Of a DNA stretch of 64,000 nt, positions 45,381-54,540 are shown piece by piece. Position 1 is the first letter of the stretch. The number at the start of each line of letters is the position of its first letter. Source of the stretch: Symmachiella dynata (GTDB lineage: Bacteria; Planctomycetota; Planctomycetia; Planctomycetales; Planctomycetaceae); contig NZ_CP036276.1 of NCBI RefSeq assembly GCF_007747995.1, positions 7,554,001 to 7,618,000 on the forward strand, read 5' to 3'. The position numbers were made by a program, and so were the translations under genes. The notes beneath the pieces were generated by a model. That model was given only the letters and a program-made list of their open reading frames with translations, was not told the DNA's origin and did not search any database.

Positions 45381-46208
45381 TCACCCCGCCTGCCGCACGA
45401 GAATTTCGCCGCGACCACCTTCGAGAAAATCGCCGCGGTACCGGGCGTAGTGGGACGTGAGGCACTCAGCGGGAACTCGAAAACCGGCCGTTTGTAGATG
45501 TCGCAGATAGTGCTGCAAAAACAACGGGTCGTATGTCGAAGACCGTTTGAATGTCGGCAACATTCGTGGAGCCGCATCGGCGGCGAAATAGCCGATCGTG
45601 CCGCGCCGCATTCCCGCTCCAGGACGAATCCCTGTTTCGCCAAACAGGAAAATGGATCCGGCAATCATATTAAAACCGGGCGCATCGCCGGAGCGACCGC
45701 CGATGGCGATCAATCCGCGGCGCATGGTATGACCGATTTCGTTGCCGGCTTTGCCGTCGATGAGTATCTCCCCTCCGGTCATGCCCCGCCGCCCGCCACG
45801 ATAGACCGCTCCAATCAAATGCCCGGCATCACCGCGAACGTGAATTCGTCCGCCATGCATCTCCGCCCCGACCCAATCGGTGGCGTCTCCTTCACACAGG
45901 ATTTCGCCGCCGGTCATTTCGGCTCCCAAATGCATCCCCGCGTTCCCGCGAATCGTCATCCGGCCGGTCGTCATGCCGGTGCCGATCAACTTGACCTTGC
46001 CGCAATCGCCCTCCCAAATCATCTCGCTGTCATCGCTGCACGAACCGGATACGTCGAAAAATTCGCCGAGCGTCAATTGCTTGTTGCCGTACTGCACCGG
46101 CGTCGCCCGGATTTGATCGACCGACTGTTCTCGAGCGGTCTCGATGCGGACGTGATCGACTTCAACAGGGATGGACGTGCGATTGTGCAGCGAAAGAACC
46201 AGGGGCAT
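45381..46208 (-). CDS. fhcC: Formylmethanofuran dehydrogenase/formyltransferase-hydrolase complex subunit C
   Basis: A 275-residue protein of the FwdC/FhcC family with a right-handed helix of repeated GxGxxG-like turns (e.g. IRGNAGMHLGAEMTGGEI, HVRGDAGHLIGAVYRGG). In bacteria that use tetrahydromethanopterin, FhcC is part of the complex that releases formate from formyl-H4MPT. Planctomycetes are known to carry these C1 genes, often scattered. No other fhc or mch gene is in the window. ATG 46208 fits the family start (LVLSLHNRTSIPVEVD). Confidence 0.88.
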   Translation of the reverse strand: MPLVLSLHNRTSIPVEVDHVRIETAREQSVDQIRATPVQYGNKQLTLGEFFDVSGSCSDDSEMIWEGDCGKVKLIGTGMTTGRMTIRGNAGMHLGAEMTGGEILCEGDATDWVGAEMHGGRIHVRGDAGHLIGAVYRGGRRGMTGGEILIDGKAGNEIGHTMRRGLIAIGGRSGDAPGFNMIAGSIFLFGETGIRPGAGMRRGTIGYFAADAAPRMLPTFKRSSTYDPLFLQHYLRHLQTAGFRVPAECLTSHYARYRGDFLEGGRGEILVRQAG

Positions 46209-46248
46209 GGCGGGTGGGGCGATGATGTTGGGGGTGGGGAATTCTGAT

Positions 46249-46390
46249 GGGTTACCAAACTCCGGTTTGGGAACCTAACTAGCGCGAAGATCGGCTTCGC
46301 TTTGCATGGCTCGAATTACGTCTCAATTTCGGGTGACTCTTCGAAGCAGAGCTTCGAGAAATTGGGTTCCCAAACAGAGTTTGGGAACCA
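46249..46390. repeat. Palindromic repeat, family B, copy 1
   Basis: Terminal hairpins GGTTACCAAACTCCGGTTTGG (from 46250) and GGTTCCCAAACAGAGTTTGG (from 46366) bracket inner arms with CGAAGCAGAGCTTCG. The same parts occur at 51948-52100. It fills the 211-base spacer between map and fhcC. Confidence 0.75.
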
Positions 46391-46419
46391 GTCGTGCGCT
46401 AGTTGCGATTGAGTGTTGT

Positions 46420-47214
46420 TTAAAAACGGTGGCCTTCTTGTGGGCCGTGCTCGGTCCGGGTCAGGATTTCTGGGCCTTCCTCGGTCATGAGGATTGTGTG
46501 CTCAAACTGTGCGGAAAGTTTGCCGTCTCTGGTGCGAACGGTCCAGCCGTCTGATTTGTCCAACACGGTCTCCACCCGGCCTTGATTGATCATCGGTTCG
46601 ATGGTGAAGCAGACGCCCGGCCGCAAGATTTGGAATCGCGCTCCCGGGGTCGGGTAGTGCGGAACGCCGGGGTCCTGATGAAATCCCTGGCCGATGCCAT
46701 GTCCTTGGTAGTCGCGCACAATCGAATAACCGTGCGGTCGCACAGCTTTGGCAATCGCGCGGCCGATTTCAATCACTTTGCTGCCCGGTTGCAGGACATT
46801 GATGGCCGCATACAGACTATCGAAGGTGACCTGCACCAGATTTCGCGTTTCGTCCGAAACGTTGCCAATCAAGATGGTTTCCGATTGGTCGCCGTACCAG
46901 CCGTCGACGATGGTTGTCAGATCGACGTTGACGATATCCCCTTCGGTCAACACAGTGTCATCCGGGATGCCGTGACAGATGACTTCATTGATACTGGTGC
47001 AAATCGTCTTGGGAAACCCGTGATATCCCAAACAGGCAGGCGTGTGCCCATGGTCGCGGGTGTACTCTGCGACCAGCTGGTCAATGGCACCGGTTGTGAC
47101 TCCCGGTAAGACCTGCGGGCGAATAAAATCCATTAACTGGGCATTGAATCGCGACGCCCGACGCATCGATTCGCGTTGTTCTTCATTCAGTAACGGTATA
47201 TTCCGCTTTTGCAT
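46420..47214 (-). CDS. map: Type I methionine aminopeptidase
   Basis: A 264-residue enzyme that removes the initiator methionine. The metal ligands are in the usual order: Asp in [19 protein letters not shown] (two Asp), His in [12 protein letters not shown], Glu in CFTIEPMI and Glu in [28 protein letters not shown] is the family substrate-pocket region. The C-terminal tail is slightly longer than in E. coli. It starts 11 bases after the stop of the ceramidase-like gene on the same strand. Planctomycetes often have more than one map gene, so this may not be the only copy. Confidence 0.95.
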   Translation of the reverse strand: MQKRNIPLLNEEQRESMRRASRFNAQLMDFIRPQVLPGVTTGAIDQLVAEYTRDHGHTPACLGYHGFPKTICTSINEVICHGIPDDTVLTEGDIVNVDLTTIVDGWYGDQSETILIGNVSDETRNLVQVTFDSLYAAINVLQPGSKVIEIGRAIAKAVRPHGYSIVRDYQGHGIGQGFHQDPGVPHYPTPGARFQILRPGVCFTIEPMINQGRVETVLDKSDGWTVRTRDGKLSAQFEHTILMTEEGPEILTRTEHGPQEGHRF

Positions 47215-47225
47215 GTTATTGCCTG

Positions 47226-48605
47226 TTATTGCTGTTTTTCGAGCGATTTGGGAAACGTAAATCCCACATCTGTTCCCACGCGGCGAACTCCCGCCATCAC
47301 ACGGTCCTGGACGCTGCCGGTAAATGGCCCGGGAAGTGGACCATACAACATCGCTCCGCCCGCTTCATAGCCTCCTTCGGCAAGCACCCGCGCTGAGGGG
47401 AGATATCCGAAGACATCATTACTATAGCCTGCGACCCACACAAACGGCACCGAGCGAAACGTGGATTTTACCAACCGCGAGTAATCAACGACGACTTCCC
47501 CCCCGATGGCTACCATGACCAGCGTCTCACCAAACCGAATTGCCTGGATCGGACAGGGGTAGGTCAGCGAGATCGGCTCGTTGCGGTCCAGTTTTTCGAG
47601 TAGATAACGCGCTTTGCGCTGTCGGTAAACATTTTTCGATTCTATGTCCGCTTCCAAAGCTGCGCGGGGCGGGAGGGGCTCGAATTCCAATTCGACTTCA
47701 GTAAACGCCGAATCGATCGCTGGCGGGAGCGGCTGTTGCGGCTCGTGGATGGCCTGTTTCACGGCATCGGCCAATTCCCGGCCATGTTGTCGCGCGAGTT
47801 CGATTTTTCCACGGGGATAAGGATTCTGATCGCCGCCGGTCCCTTCCACAAATAACGCGGTCACGCCGGGAAAGTCTTTTTCAATATCGCTCTGAGCAAA
47901 TCCGGCGTAGTCGCCGTTGAATTCCATGATCCCGGTCGAGGTGTTGTGACAGGCATAGCCAAACAGAATCGCCCGTCGCTCACCAGCGGACGAAAATACC
48001 TGGAGCACTGGGACGTCGTGATCGGTCGGGCCCTCGTCGTACTGGCGGTTGACGAAACCTTTGTCGGTCGGAAAGCGGCGGTTCTTGGCGAAGTCGGCGG
48101 TGGATTTGGCATAGGAGAGCGTAGCGGGCTGTAAATCGTCTAAGGCAGCGCCGATCAATTCCACCAGCGCCGTTTCTAATTTTTCTGTATAAACGCCGAT
48201 TTGTTCCGCTTGTGCTTCGGCCATGCCATAAAAGTAATCCCGCTCCGGCCGCAACTCCGGTCCGCAATGCGTGTGCGACGCATTGAATAACAACGATTTA
48301 CGGGGCAGTTTGTATTTCTCTTTCACCCGCCGCGAAACATTCACCGCCAAGGTGCGGGGAATCCCGATCAAATCAGTGGTGACAAATACCATGCGATTGT
48401 CGCCCGCCTCGAGCACCAGCGCCTTGGCGTACAATTCCGCCAACGTCCCCTCGGCCGGTTTCTTGCGCGAGGCGTAACCCGCCATCCACATCGGCGCGCC
48501 GGGCGTAATCGACACCCGCGCCACCCCAGCCTGCCATTGCTCCTCAGCAAAAATTGGTGAGGTGACGAGCAGCAGCAGTGAAGCGATAATCAGTGATCGA
48601 AACAC
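47226..48605 (-). CDS. Exported neutral/alkaline ceramidase-like protein
   Basis: A 459-residue protein with a signal peptide ([16 protein letters not shown]). The mature part belongs to the neutral/alkaline non-lysosomal ceramidase N-terminal family (PF04734): [19 protein letters not shown], the metal-binding [11 protein letters not shown] and the [12 protein letters not shown] segment. True ceramidases are about 650-750 residues with an extra C-terminal domain; this one is short, as is usual in planctomycetes, where the substrate is not established. It is followed closely by map. Confidence 0.87.
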   Translation of the reverse strand: MFRSLIIASLLLLVTSPIFAEEQWQAGVARVSITPGAPMWMAGYASRKKPAEGTLAELYAKALVLEAGDNRMVFVTTDLIGIPRTLAVNVSRRVKEKYKLPRKSLLFNASHTHCGPELRPERDYFYGMAEAQAEQIGVYTEKLETALVELIGAALDDLQPATLSYAKSTADFAKNRRFPTDKGFVNRQYDEGPTDHDVPVLQVFSSAGERRAILFGYACHNTSTGIMEFNGDYAGFAQSDIEKDFPGVTALFVEGTGGDQNPYPRGKIELARQHGRELADAVKQAIHEPQQPLPPAIDSAFTEVELEFEPLPPRAALEADIESKNVYRQRKARYLLEKLDRNEPISLTYPCPIQAIRFGETLVMVAIGGEVVVDYSRLVKSTFRSVPFVWVAGYSNDVFGYLPSARVLAEGGYEAGGAMLYGPLPGPFTGSVQDRVMAGVRRVGTDVGFTFPKSLEKQQ

Positions 48606-48635
48606 GAGTGAAACTTTCCTTGAAAATACACATTT

Positions 48636-48719
48636 CTCACGCCAAGGCGCAAAGTCCGCTAAGAAGATTGTCGTGTGATGACTCTTCTTGCCTTTGCGAT
48701 CTTTGCGCCTTGGCGTGAG
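48636..48719. repeat. Perfect 19-base inverted repeat, family D
   Basis: CTCACGCCAAGGCGCAAAG (48636-48654) and its exact reverse complement (48701-48719) flank a 46-base centre. A T-rich run follows on the plus strand. A partial copy (CTCACGCAAAGGCGCCAAG) occurs at 50893-50911. It sits between the nucleoside hydrolase and ceramidase-like genes. Confidence 0.8.
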
Positions 48720-48771
48720 GTTTTCTTTCTGTCGATATCAGCTGCAAAAACGAGGGCAAGCCGACGGGTTC

Positions 48772-49827
48772 TTATTGTTCCGGCAACACATCCGGCGGCT
48801 GGCTGGTCAATTGGACCAACGCTTCGCGGACGCGGATGATTTGTTCCGGTGTTACGGTTAGGTAACGATGCAATCCCTCGGGATCAAACTCGAACTGTGT
48901 GAGTTTGCGGTCATCGACGGTGGAGGTACCTGGATCGGACAGACCGAAGTACCCATGATCGGGACGGACCGCATACAGCACGCTGGTTAAATCCCACGTC
49001 GGCCGCTCGTGTGGTTTTTTGTCCCAGGCCAAATAGGATTCGTGGACGGGGTGGTGCTTGACGTAACCGAAGTCTTTTTCAACGCTCTGCCATGGATACC
49101 GTATATTCAGGCCGATTTCGTAACCGCTGATCACGACCGGCGTTGGCCAATCGGTCAAGAGTTTTTTCGACGACGCCAAGTCCTGGACGACGTTGAATTC
49201 CGGTTTGTTTTTGGCTGGGCCAAAGTTGCCCGCCATGATGGAGAGCAGTTTGACTTTCTTTGCCACCAAATCGCGTCCGTTGAGTGGTGAAATCTTATCC
49301 GGCGGTGAGTTCAACAAACGGGCGAGATTGGTCATGTAGCCGACCTGCGCGATCACCACCGAATGGTCCGGCTGCGCGACAAGCGTTTTTCGCAGCACTT
49401 CGGTCGCCTCGGGGGCATCGTTGCCCGAGAGTAATGTGTGAGGATACCGCTGTTTATCGCCATTTTTTGTATTCGTCAGACTGCCGGTGAAGCGGCTTTC
49501 TTGCGGCCGCACCCCTTTTTTGACGACACCCACGGGGATATCCGGTCGACCGTAGAAAGTATTGATCGCATCGGCGGCCGGTCCGCTCAACTCGTTGTCT
49601 TTGACAATCGTCACCGCCAGCAACTCGCATTCCCCGCGCGATTGCAGCGCGTGAATCGTCGCCAGAGCCATCGCATCGTCGATGTCATCGCCCAAGTCGG
49701 TATCAAAAATCAACTTCACCGGCTCTTTGGCTGTAGCGGCTTGCGACATAAAAGGCAGGACTAAACAGGGAATCAGAAGCAACAGGGTGCGACGGCAATT
49801 CAAGCGGTGCAAACTTCCCAACAACAT
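48772..49827 (-). CDS. Exported nucleoside hydrolase-like protein
   Basis: A 351-residue protein with a signal peptide (TLLLLIPCLVLPFMSQAATA). The calcium-binding signature FDTDLGDDIDDAMAL directly follows, as in inosine-uridine-preferring nucleoside hydrolases (PF01156), and VVIAQVGYMTNLARLL and LLSIMAGNF match further conserved parts. Members cleave the N-glycosidic bond of ribonucleosides; here the enzyme would be exported, and the substrate may differ. ATG 49827 follows GGAGGT by nine bases, which decides it over an ATG 14 codons upstream. Confidence 0.9.
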   Translation of the reverse strand: MLLGSLHRLNCRRTLLLLIPCLVLPFMSQAATAKEPVKLIFDTDLGDDIDDAMALATIHALQSRGECELLAVTIVKDNELSGPAADAINTFYGRPDIPVGVVKKGVRPQESRFTGSLTNTKNGDKQRYPHTLLSGNDAPEATEVLRKTLVAQPDHSVVIAQVGYMTNLARLLNSPPDKISPLNGRDLVAKKVKLLSIMAGNFGPAKNKPEFNVVQDLASSKKLLTDWPTPVVISGYEIGLNIRYPWQSVEKDFGYVKHHPVHESYLAWDKKPHERPTWDLTSVLYAVRPDHGYFGLSDPGTSTVDDRKLTQFEFDPEGLHRYLTVTPEQIIRVREALVQLTSQPPDVLPEQ

Positions 49828-50005
49828 GGCAAAACGACCTCCGGTTGTATGATCAATTGAGGAACTCAACCGCTGCCTTATACCACGAGCGGTTGCGCAT
49901 TGCGAATCCGGGGCAGCAGCGGCTGATCATCATGCTACACTGTTGAGCACCACAATCTCAACAACGCAGTCGAATCTTAATCGCTGACCTGCCGAGGGTA
50001 CCGCC

Positions 50006-50809
50006 ATGCCACGACAAATACCGATCCTGGTCACTTTCCTGTTCGCTGCTGTGGGTTGTGACGCCCAGCAACAGGCGCCGTCGCGAGCGGCTTCCACCGC
50101 TGTCGCGCCGCACGGAATCACTGCCACATTTTCGATTGTGGCGGTCGATCCCGAAACCGGAATCTGCGGCGCAGCTGTGGCGAGCAAGTATCCGGCGGTG
50201 GGCAAAGTCGTTCCGTATGTCCGTCCCGGTGTGGGAGCGTTTTGCACGCAACACTGGCACGAACCGGCTTGGGGCGAACGGGCGTTGGATTTATTGGAAG
50301 CGGGCCAAGCCCCGGAGGAGGTCTTGGCCACACTCTTGAAAGACGATCCGCGGCGAGAACAACGGCAGTTGGCGATCATCGACATTCAAGGCCGCGCCGC
50401 CAATCGCAATCCGTCAGCCGCCAGTCAGCCAAGCCTGTACTGGGGCGGCATGACCGGACGATACTATGCCTGCCAAGGCAACACGCTGGCCGGTCGAGAA
50501 GTCGTGGTGGCTATGGCGAAAGCGTATGAGGAGACCGAAGGGAGTTTAACCGACCGTTTGATGGCGGCGCTCGTTGCGGCCGATTGTGCCGGCGGCGACC
50601 ACCGCGGTCGGCTGGCAGCGGGGATTCGCGTGGCGAAAAAGGACCATGCTGGGTATTGGTTCGAGCTATACGTCGACGAAAGTGACGACGCCGTGGCCGA
50701 GTTGGCTAAAAAGTATCAGGAGACCACACACGCAGCCAAAGGGAGATGGCCCGGCGCCGCCCCCTGCCCCAAACGCTTCAAAAACACCCGCCCCCCGACA
50801 GCAGACTAA
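50006..50809 (+). CDS. DUF1028 family lipoprotein
   Basis: A 267-residue protein with a lipoprotein signal (PILVTFLFAAVGC; Cys at about 18). The mature domain is DUF1028 (PF06267), predicted to be an Ntn-hydrolase-type fold: TFSIVAVDPETGICGAAVAS, QRQLAIIDIQGRAA, and the GNTLAGREVVVAMAKAYEE region. The first residue of a processed Ntn hydrolase is not evident, so activity is unproven. ATG 50006 has GAGGG upstream. The spacer after it (50810-51101) holds a partial family D repeat and no gene. Confidence 0.85.
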   Translation: MPRQIPILVTFLFAAVGCDAQQQAPSRAASTAVAPHGITATFSIVAVDPETGICGAAVASKYPAVGKVVPYVRPGVGAFCTQHWHEPAWGERALDLLEAGQAPEEVLATLLKDDPRREQRQLAIIDIQGRAANRNPSAASQPSLYWGGMTGRYYACQGNTLAGREVVVAMAKAYEETEGSLTDRLMAALVAADCAGGDHRGRLAAGIRVAKKDHAGYWFELYVDESDDAVAELAKKYQETTHAAKGRWPGAAPCPKRFKNTRPPTAD

Positions 50810-51101
50810 TACCTGAGGGTAAAACACGAATGTCGGGTGCGTCGCGACGCACTTTTCTGCATAGGACGATTGATTCGCCACAAAAGAATACCTCACGCAA
50901 AGGCGCCAAGCCTGCAAAGGAAGCAGAAAAGGGAAGCCAATCTGCCTTGCCACTCTTCAAAAATTGGCACACGTTCCCGGCGAATCGTTTCCTTCTTGTG
51001 ACGATTCTCAGTATGCTCATAGTTGGCGGGATTGATGTACCGCTCTGGGGAGTTTCGTAATTTGAAAATCGCTCAACTTTTTTCGAAAGCGGAGGTGCAT
51101 T

Positions 51102-51878
51102 GTGAGCACGGCGGTTGATCAACAGCAATTGTCCGACTGGACTGACGCGTTCGCCCGAGACGGCCACATTTGCCTGCCGCAATTCCTCGCTGGCGATGCG
51201 ATGGAAGAATTGCAGGACAATCTTGCTCGCTATATCCGTGACGTCGTGCCTGGGTTGCCGGCGACGCATGCGTTTTATGAGAATCGCGAAGATCCGACGA
51301 CGCTCAAACAAATGCAATACATGCAAGACGAAGACTCGTTCTTCGCCGAATTGATCCGCCGCGACTGTTTTGTGGACGTCGCGAAATCGTTTCTGGGCGA
51401 GGGTGTGGTCACGCAAGGCGCGGAGTATTTCAACAAACCCGCCGGCCTGGGCAAAGCGACGCCGCCGCATCAGGACGGCTACTACTTTTGCTTGGTTCCC
51501 AACAAAGCGGTGACGTTTTGGATTGCGTTAGACAACATCGACGAAGAGAACGGTTGTCTGCGTTACGTGACCGGCTCACACAACGGCGGCGTCCGTCCGC
51601 ACGGTGCGTCTCAGATCTTGGGATTCTCGCAAGGCGTGCAAGACTGGGGACCGGCCGACGCAGCCCGCGAGACGAAGTACATCCTGCAACCGGGCGATGT
51701 GCTGGTCCATCATTCGCTGACCATACACCGCGCCGACGCCAACACCAGCAACCGCTCGCGCCGCGCCATGGGCTTGGTCTATTTCGCTGAGAGCGCCCAA
51801 GTGGATCCGACCTTGCAGCAGAATTACAAGGACTCGTTGACGAACCAACATGCGGGAATGGGGATCGCAACGACATAG
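51102..51878 (+). CDS. Phytanoyl-CoA dioxygenase (PhyH) family protein
   Basis: A 258-residue Fe(II)/2-oxoglutarate-dependent oxygenase of the PhyH family (PF05721). The iron ligands are HxD in PPHQDGYYF and the distal His in VHHSLTIHRADANTS; the following Arg pair (NRSRRAMGL) is where 2-oxoglutarate is bound. It starts at GTG with a strong GGAGGT five bases upstream. No signal peptide is present. The substrate is unknown; planctomycetes have many paralogues of this family. Confidence 0.92.
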   Translation: MSTAVDQQQLSDWTDAFARDGHICLPQFLAGDAMEELQDNLARYIRDVVPGLPATHAFYENREDPTTLKQMQYMQDEDSFFAELIRRDCFVDVAKSFLGEGVVTQGAEYFNKPAGLGKATPPHQDGYYFCLVPNKAVTFWIALDNIDEENGCLRYVTGSHNGGVRPHGASQILGFSQGVQDWGPADAARETKYILQPGDVLVHHSLTIHRADANTSNRSRRAMGLVYFAESAQVDPTLQQNYKDSLTNQHAGMGIATT

Positions 51879-51903
51879 CGAGGTTTGGTGATGTAAGAGT
51901 TCG

Positions 51904-52149
51904 CCACAGATGAAACACGGATTCAACACAGATCAAAACAAGAAAGACCTCGTTCCCAAACTCTGTTTGGGAACGCGATTCTCGAAGCTCTGCTTCGCGA
52001 ATAGATTGTTCTAATCTTACGGTTGCCAACGGTCACATGATTTCGCGTGCGAAGCAGAGCTTCGCTAAAGTGCGTTCCCAAACAGAGTTTGGGAACGAGG
52101 TGGTATTTAAATCTTTTTTAATCTGTGTTCGATCCGTGTTTATCCGTGG
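51904..52149. repeat. Outer inverted repeat, family C, enclosing a family B element
   Basis: Left arm CCACAGATGAAACACGGATT (from 51904) and right arm ending ATCCGTGTTTATCCGTGG (to 52149) are imperfect reverse complements over about 35 bases. They bracket a complete family B element, so the structure is nested. It fills the 333-base spacer between the PhyH and deacetylase genes, which holds no gene. Confidence 0.75.
51948..52100. repeat. Palindromic repeat, family B, copy 2
   Basis: CCTCGTTCCCAAACTCTG (from 51948) and its reverse complement at 52083-52100 form long arms, each of which also contains the smaller palindrome TTCCCAAAC/GTTTGGGAA. Inner arms read CGAAGCTCTGCTTCGCGAA and GCGAAGCAGAGCTTCGC. 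Same family as 46249-46390. Confidence 0.8.
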
Positions 52150-52211
52150 CTAAGAATTTTTCACTTAGAACGTTTGAATTTATTTCGTAGTTACCAGTTT
52201 TAGGATCAACC

Positions 52212-53291
52212 ATGCCCCTGCCCTCCTCTCGAGTTTCGCGTCGCCAATTTCTTGCCGGTTCGATGGCGGCTGGGGCGGCGGTGATGTGTGGGGGATTATC
52301 GGGGGCGGCTGCGCCGGTCGGGCGGGGGATTCCTGCTGCAAAGCGGCGCGAATTGGCGGCCGATGAAAGTAAGGCGTTGATTACGATCACGCTCGATTTG
52401 GAAATGAGCCGGCATTATCCCAAGCGGGGGATGATGGAATGGGACTTTCAAAAAGGGAATCTGGATGATGCCACCAAAGCCTATTCCGTGGCTGCCGCCG
52501 AAAAAGCCGCAGCCAAAGGGGGCTTTATCCATTTTTTCTGTGTGGGCCGGGTACTGGAACACAAAAGCGTGGATTGGCTCAATACGTTGATCCAAGGCGG
52601 GCATCCGATCGGCAATCACACCTACGATCATGTCTATGTGTTGGCCTCGACACCGGAGGAAGCGCAGTTTCGGTTTCGCCGCTCCCCATGGCTGGCGCAA
52701 GGCAAAACCACAGCGGAGCTGATTGAAGAAAACATCCGCATCACCACCGTCGCCATGCAGGACCGGTTGAAGATCGATCCGGACGGTTTTCGCACGCCGG
52801 GCGGGTTTCAGACCGCGCTCGATGGTCGCGCCGATATTCAGCAGATGTTGCTCGACCAAGGTTTTTCGTGGGTCAGTTGCAAGTATCCGGCGCATGAGGC
52901 CGGTGAGGAACATCAGGAACCGACAGCGGCGGTTTATGAGAGCATTGTGGCTGCCCAGGCGGCGGCGCAACCTTATGTTTATCCCAGCGGTCTGGTGGAA
53001 GTTCCGATGAGTCCCATCAGCGACGTGAATGCGTTTCGCACGAAATTCTGGAAGCTGGAATATTTCAAAAAAGCGATCCGTCAGGGCGTGGAGTGGGCAA
53101 TCGAGAATCGGGCATGTTATGATTTTCTAGCACATCCCAGTTGTTTAGTCGTTGAAGATCCCCAGGCGGAAACCATTCAAATGATTTGCGACATTGTGAA
53201 CGACGCGGGTGACAAAGCCGTCATCGTCGATTGCGACACTATTGCCGAGCGCGCGCGGCTGCGGCACAAACCGAGCGCGGAGAACAAATAG
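52212..53291 (+). CDS. Tat-exported polysaccharide deacetylase-like protein
   Basis: A 359-residue protein with a twin-arginine signal (SRRQFLAGSMAAGAAVM). The catalytic domain resembles polysaccharide deacetylases (PF01522): the first metal/base motif is ITLDLEMS, the HxxxH motif is GNHTYDHV, and DGFRTPGGFQ supplies the RxP motif. Such enzymes remove acyl groups from sugar polymers or related amides. The adjacent aspartoacylase-like gene starts at the next base after the stop, so they are co-transcribed and may act in one pathway. Confidence 0.87.
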   Translation: MPLPSSRVSRRQFLAGSMAAGAAVMCGGLSGAAAPVGRGIPAAKRRELAADESKALITITLDLEMSRHYPKRGMMEWDFQKGNLDDATKAYSVAAAEKAAAKGGFIHFFCVGRVLEHKSVDWLNTLIQGGHPIGNHTYDHVYVLASTPEEAQFRFRRSPWLAQGKTTAELIEENIRITTVAMQDRLKIDPDGFRTPGGFQTALDGRADIQQMLLDQGFSWVSCKYPAHEAGEEHQEPTAAVYESIVAAQAAAQPYVYPSGLVEVPMSPISDVNAFRTKFWKLEYFKKAIRQGVEWAIENRACYDFLAHPSCLVVEDPQAETIQMICDIVNDAGDKAVIVDCDTIAERARLRHKPSAENK

Positions 53292-54260
53292 ATGAACCAG
53301 CCGATCACGTTGCAAACCCATACCATTGTGGGAACGGAGACCGACGCCGAAGGGGAGACCATCGAGCGCCCCGGTCCGCACCTGCTGATTACCGGCGGGG
53401 TCCATGGCGACGAATACGAACCGATGGTGGCCATCCGCCGTCTGATGGAAGAGTTTGATCCCGCAACGCTCAAAGGACGCGTGACCTTGGTCCCGCTGGT
53501 GAATGAGCCGGCATTTGCCTGCCGCTCGCGAACGGCGGAGGATGGTCTGGATTTGGCCCGCGTCTGTCCGGGAAATCCGGAAGGCTCTGAAACCGAGCGG
53601 ATTGCCGTGGCGCTGAGCGAATTGATTCGCAGTGCGGATTTTTATATCGATCTGCATACCGGCGGCGTGCGGTATGAAATACTCTCTCTCGTTGGGTATG
53701 GATTGCATGAGGATGAAACGGTCCTCAATCACCAGCGAGAAATGGCGCGGGCATTTAACATGCCGATCATTTGGGGCACCAGCGCTCGCCATGAAGGCCG
53801 CTCGCTTTCGGTGGCCCGTGACGCCGGCATTCCCGCGCTTTACACCGAATTCACCGGCGGCGCGAAGTGTTCCGAAGGCGGGGTGCAGATGTTACGCGAC
53901 GGGTGTTTGAACGTGGCCCGCTACTTGGGCATGCTGGAACGGACGATTCCCGACTCGCTCGTTGAATACATTGTCGAAGATGACCGCGACGATAGCGGAC
54001 ACCTGCAAACACAAATGCCCGCACCGGCCGATGGATTTTTTGAAACCCGCGTGCGACTGGGCGACTTCGTTGAGAAGAATCAAATCATCGGCAAGGTGTT
54101 CGATCCCTTGGGACAACGGGGCATTAACGTGGCCGCTCCCCATGACGGCATGGTGTTGATGCTGCAAACCTTTCCCGCAGCCACCGCCGGCGAATCGCTC
54201 GGCGCGATCCTCCCGATCAGCGGTCCGGGCGAGGTCTTTTATGAGCATGAGGGAGCGTAA
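53292..54260 (+). CDS. Succinylglutamate desuccinylase/aspartoacylase family protein
   Basis: A 322-residue zinc carboxypeptidase-like deacylase (AstE/AspA, PF04952). Zinc ligands are in GGVHGDEYEP (His, Glu) and DLHTGGVRY (His); the Arg region ARVCPGNPEG and the catalytic Glu in YTEFTGG are also present. A C-terminal beta domain of biotinyl-lipoyl-like form (APADGFFETRVRLGDFV, VAAPHDGMVLML) follows, as in many prokaryotic members. It starts at the base after the deacetylase stop. The substrate is an N-acyl amino acid or similar amide. Confidence 0.9.
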   Translation: MNQPITLQTHTIVGTETDAEGETIERPGPHLLITGGVHGDEYEPMVAIRRLMEEFDPATLKGRVTLVPLVNEPAFACRSRTAEDGLDLARVCPGNPEGSETERIAVALSELIRSADFYIDLHTGGVRYEILSLVGYGLHEDETVLNHQREMARAFNMPIIWGTSARHEGRSLSVARDAGIPALYTEFTGGAKCSEGGVQMLRDGCLNVARYLGMLERTIPDSLVEYIVEDDRDDSGHLQTQMPAPADGFFETRVRLGDFVEKNQIIGKVFDPLGQRGINVAAPHDGMVLMLQTFPAATAGESLGAILPISGPGEVFYEHEGA

Positions 54261-54310
54261 TACCGTTTCATACGACAGCTATACATACAGTATTAGGTCG
54301 TCCCCATAGG

Positions 54311-54416
54311 GGGTGCCACGGGCGGCTTGCCCGCCAGTGCGCGCGTAAAGCGACATCCCTGGACAGGGAAAACACAGCCTGACACGCCACTGGCGGACAA
54401 GCCGCCAGTGGCACCC
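54311..54416. repeat. MITE-like palindromic repeat, family A, copy 3
   Basis: The best preserved copy: GGGTGCCACGGGCGGCTTG (from 54311) pairs with a right arm that ends GCCGCCAGTGGCACCC (54401-54416). Each half also folds on itself. It fills most of the 280-base spacer after the AstE-like gene. Confidence 0.8.
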
Positions 54417-54540
54417 GCGCGATGTTCGTTTTCTTGCGCGTTGTCGCCTGAAGCGGCGGGTTTCCCTTTCCTCTGTCGCCCAACTGGCCTACGATCGCTC
54501 CTGAAACTAGCCGCGATAGATCTATCGAGAGGAATCGCTC

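Noticed and set aside
50746-51060. 104-residue plus-strand open frame after the DUF1028 gene
   Set aside because: It overlaps the end of that gene and reads through a family D repeat fragment, which explains its Lys/Ala-rich middle; no ribosome site.
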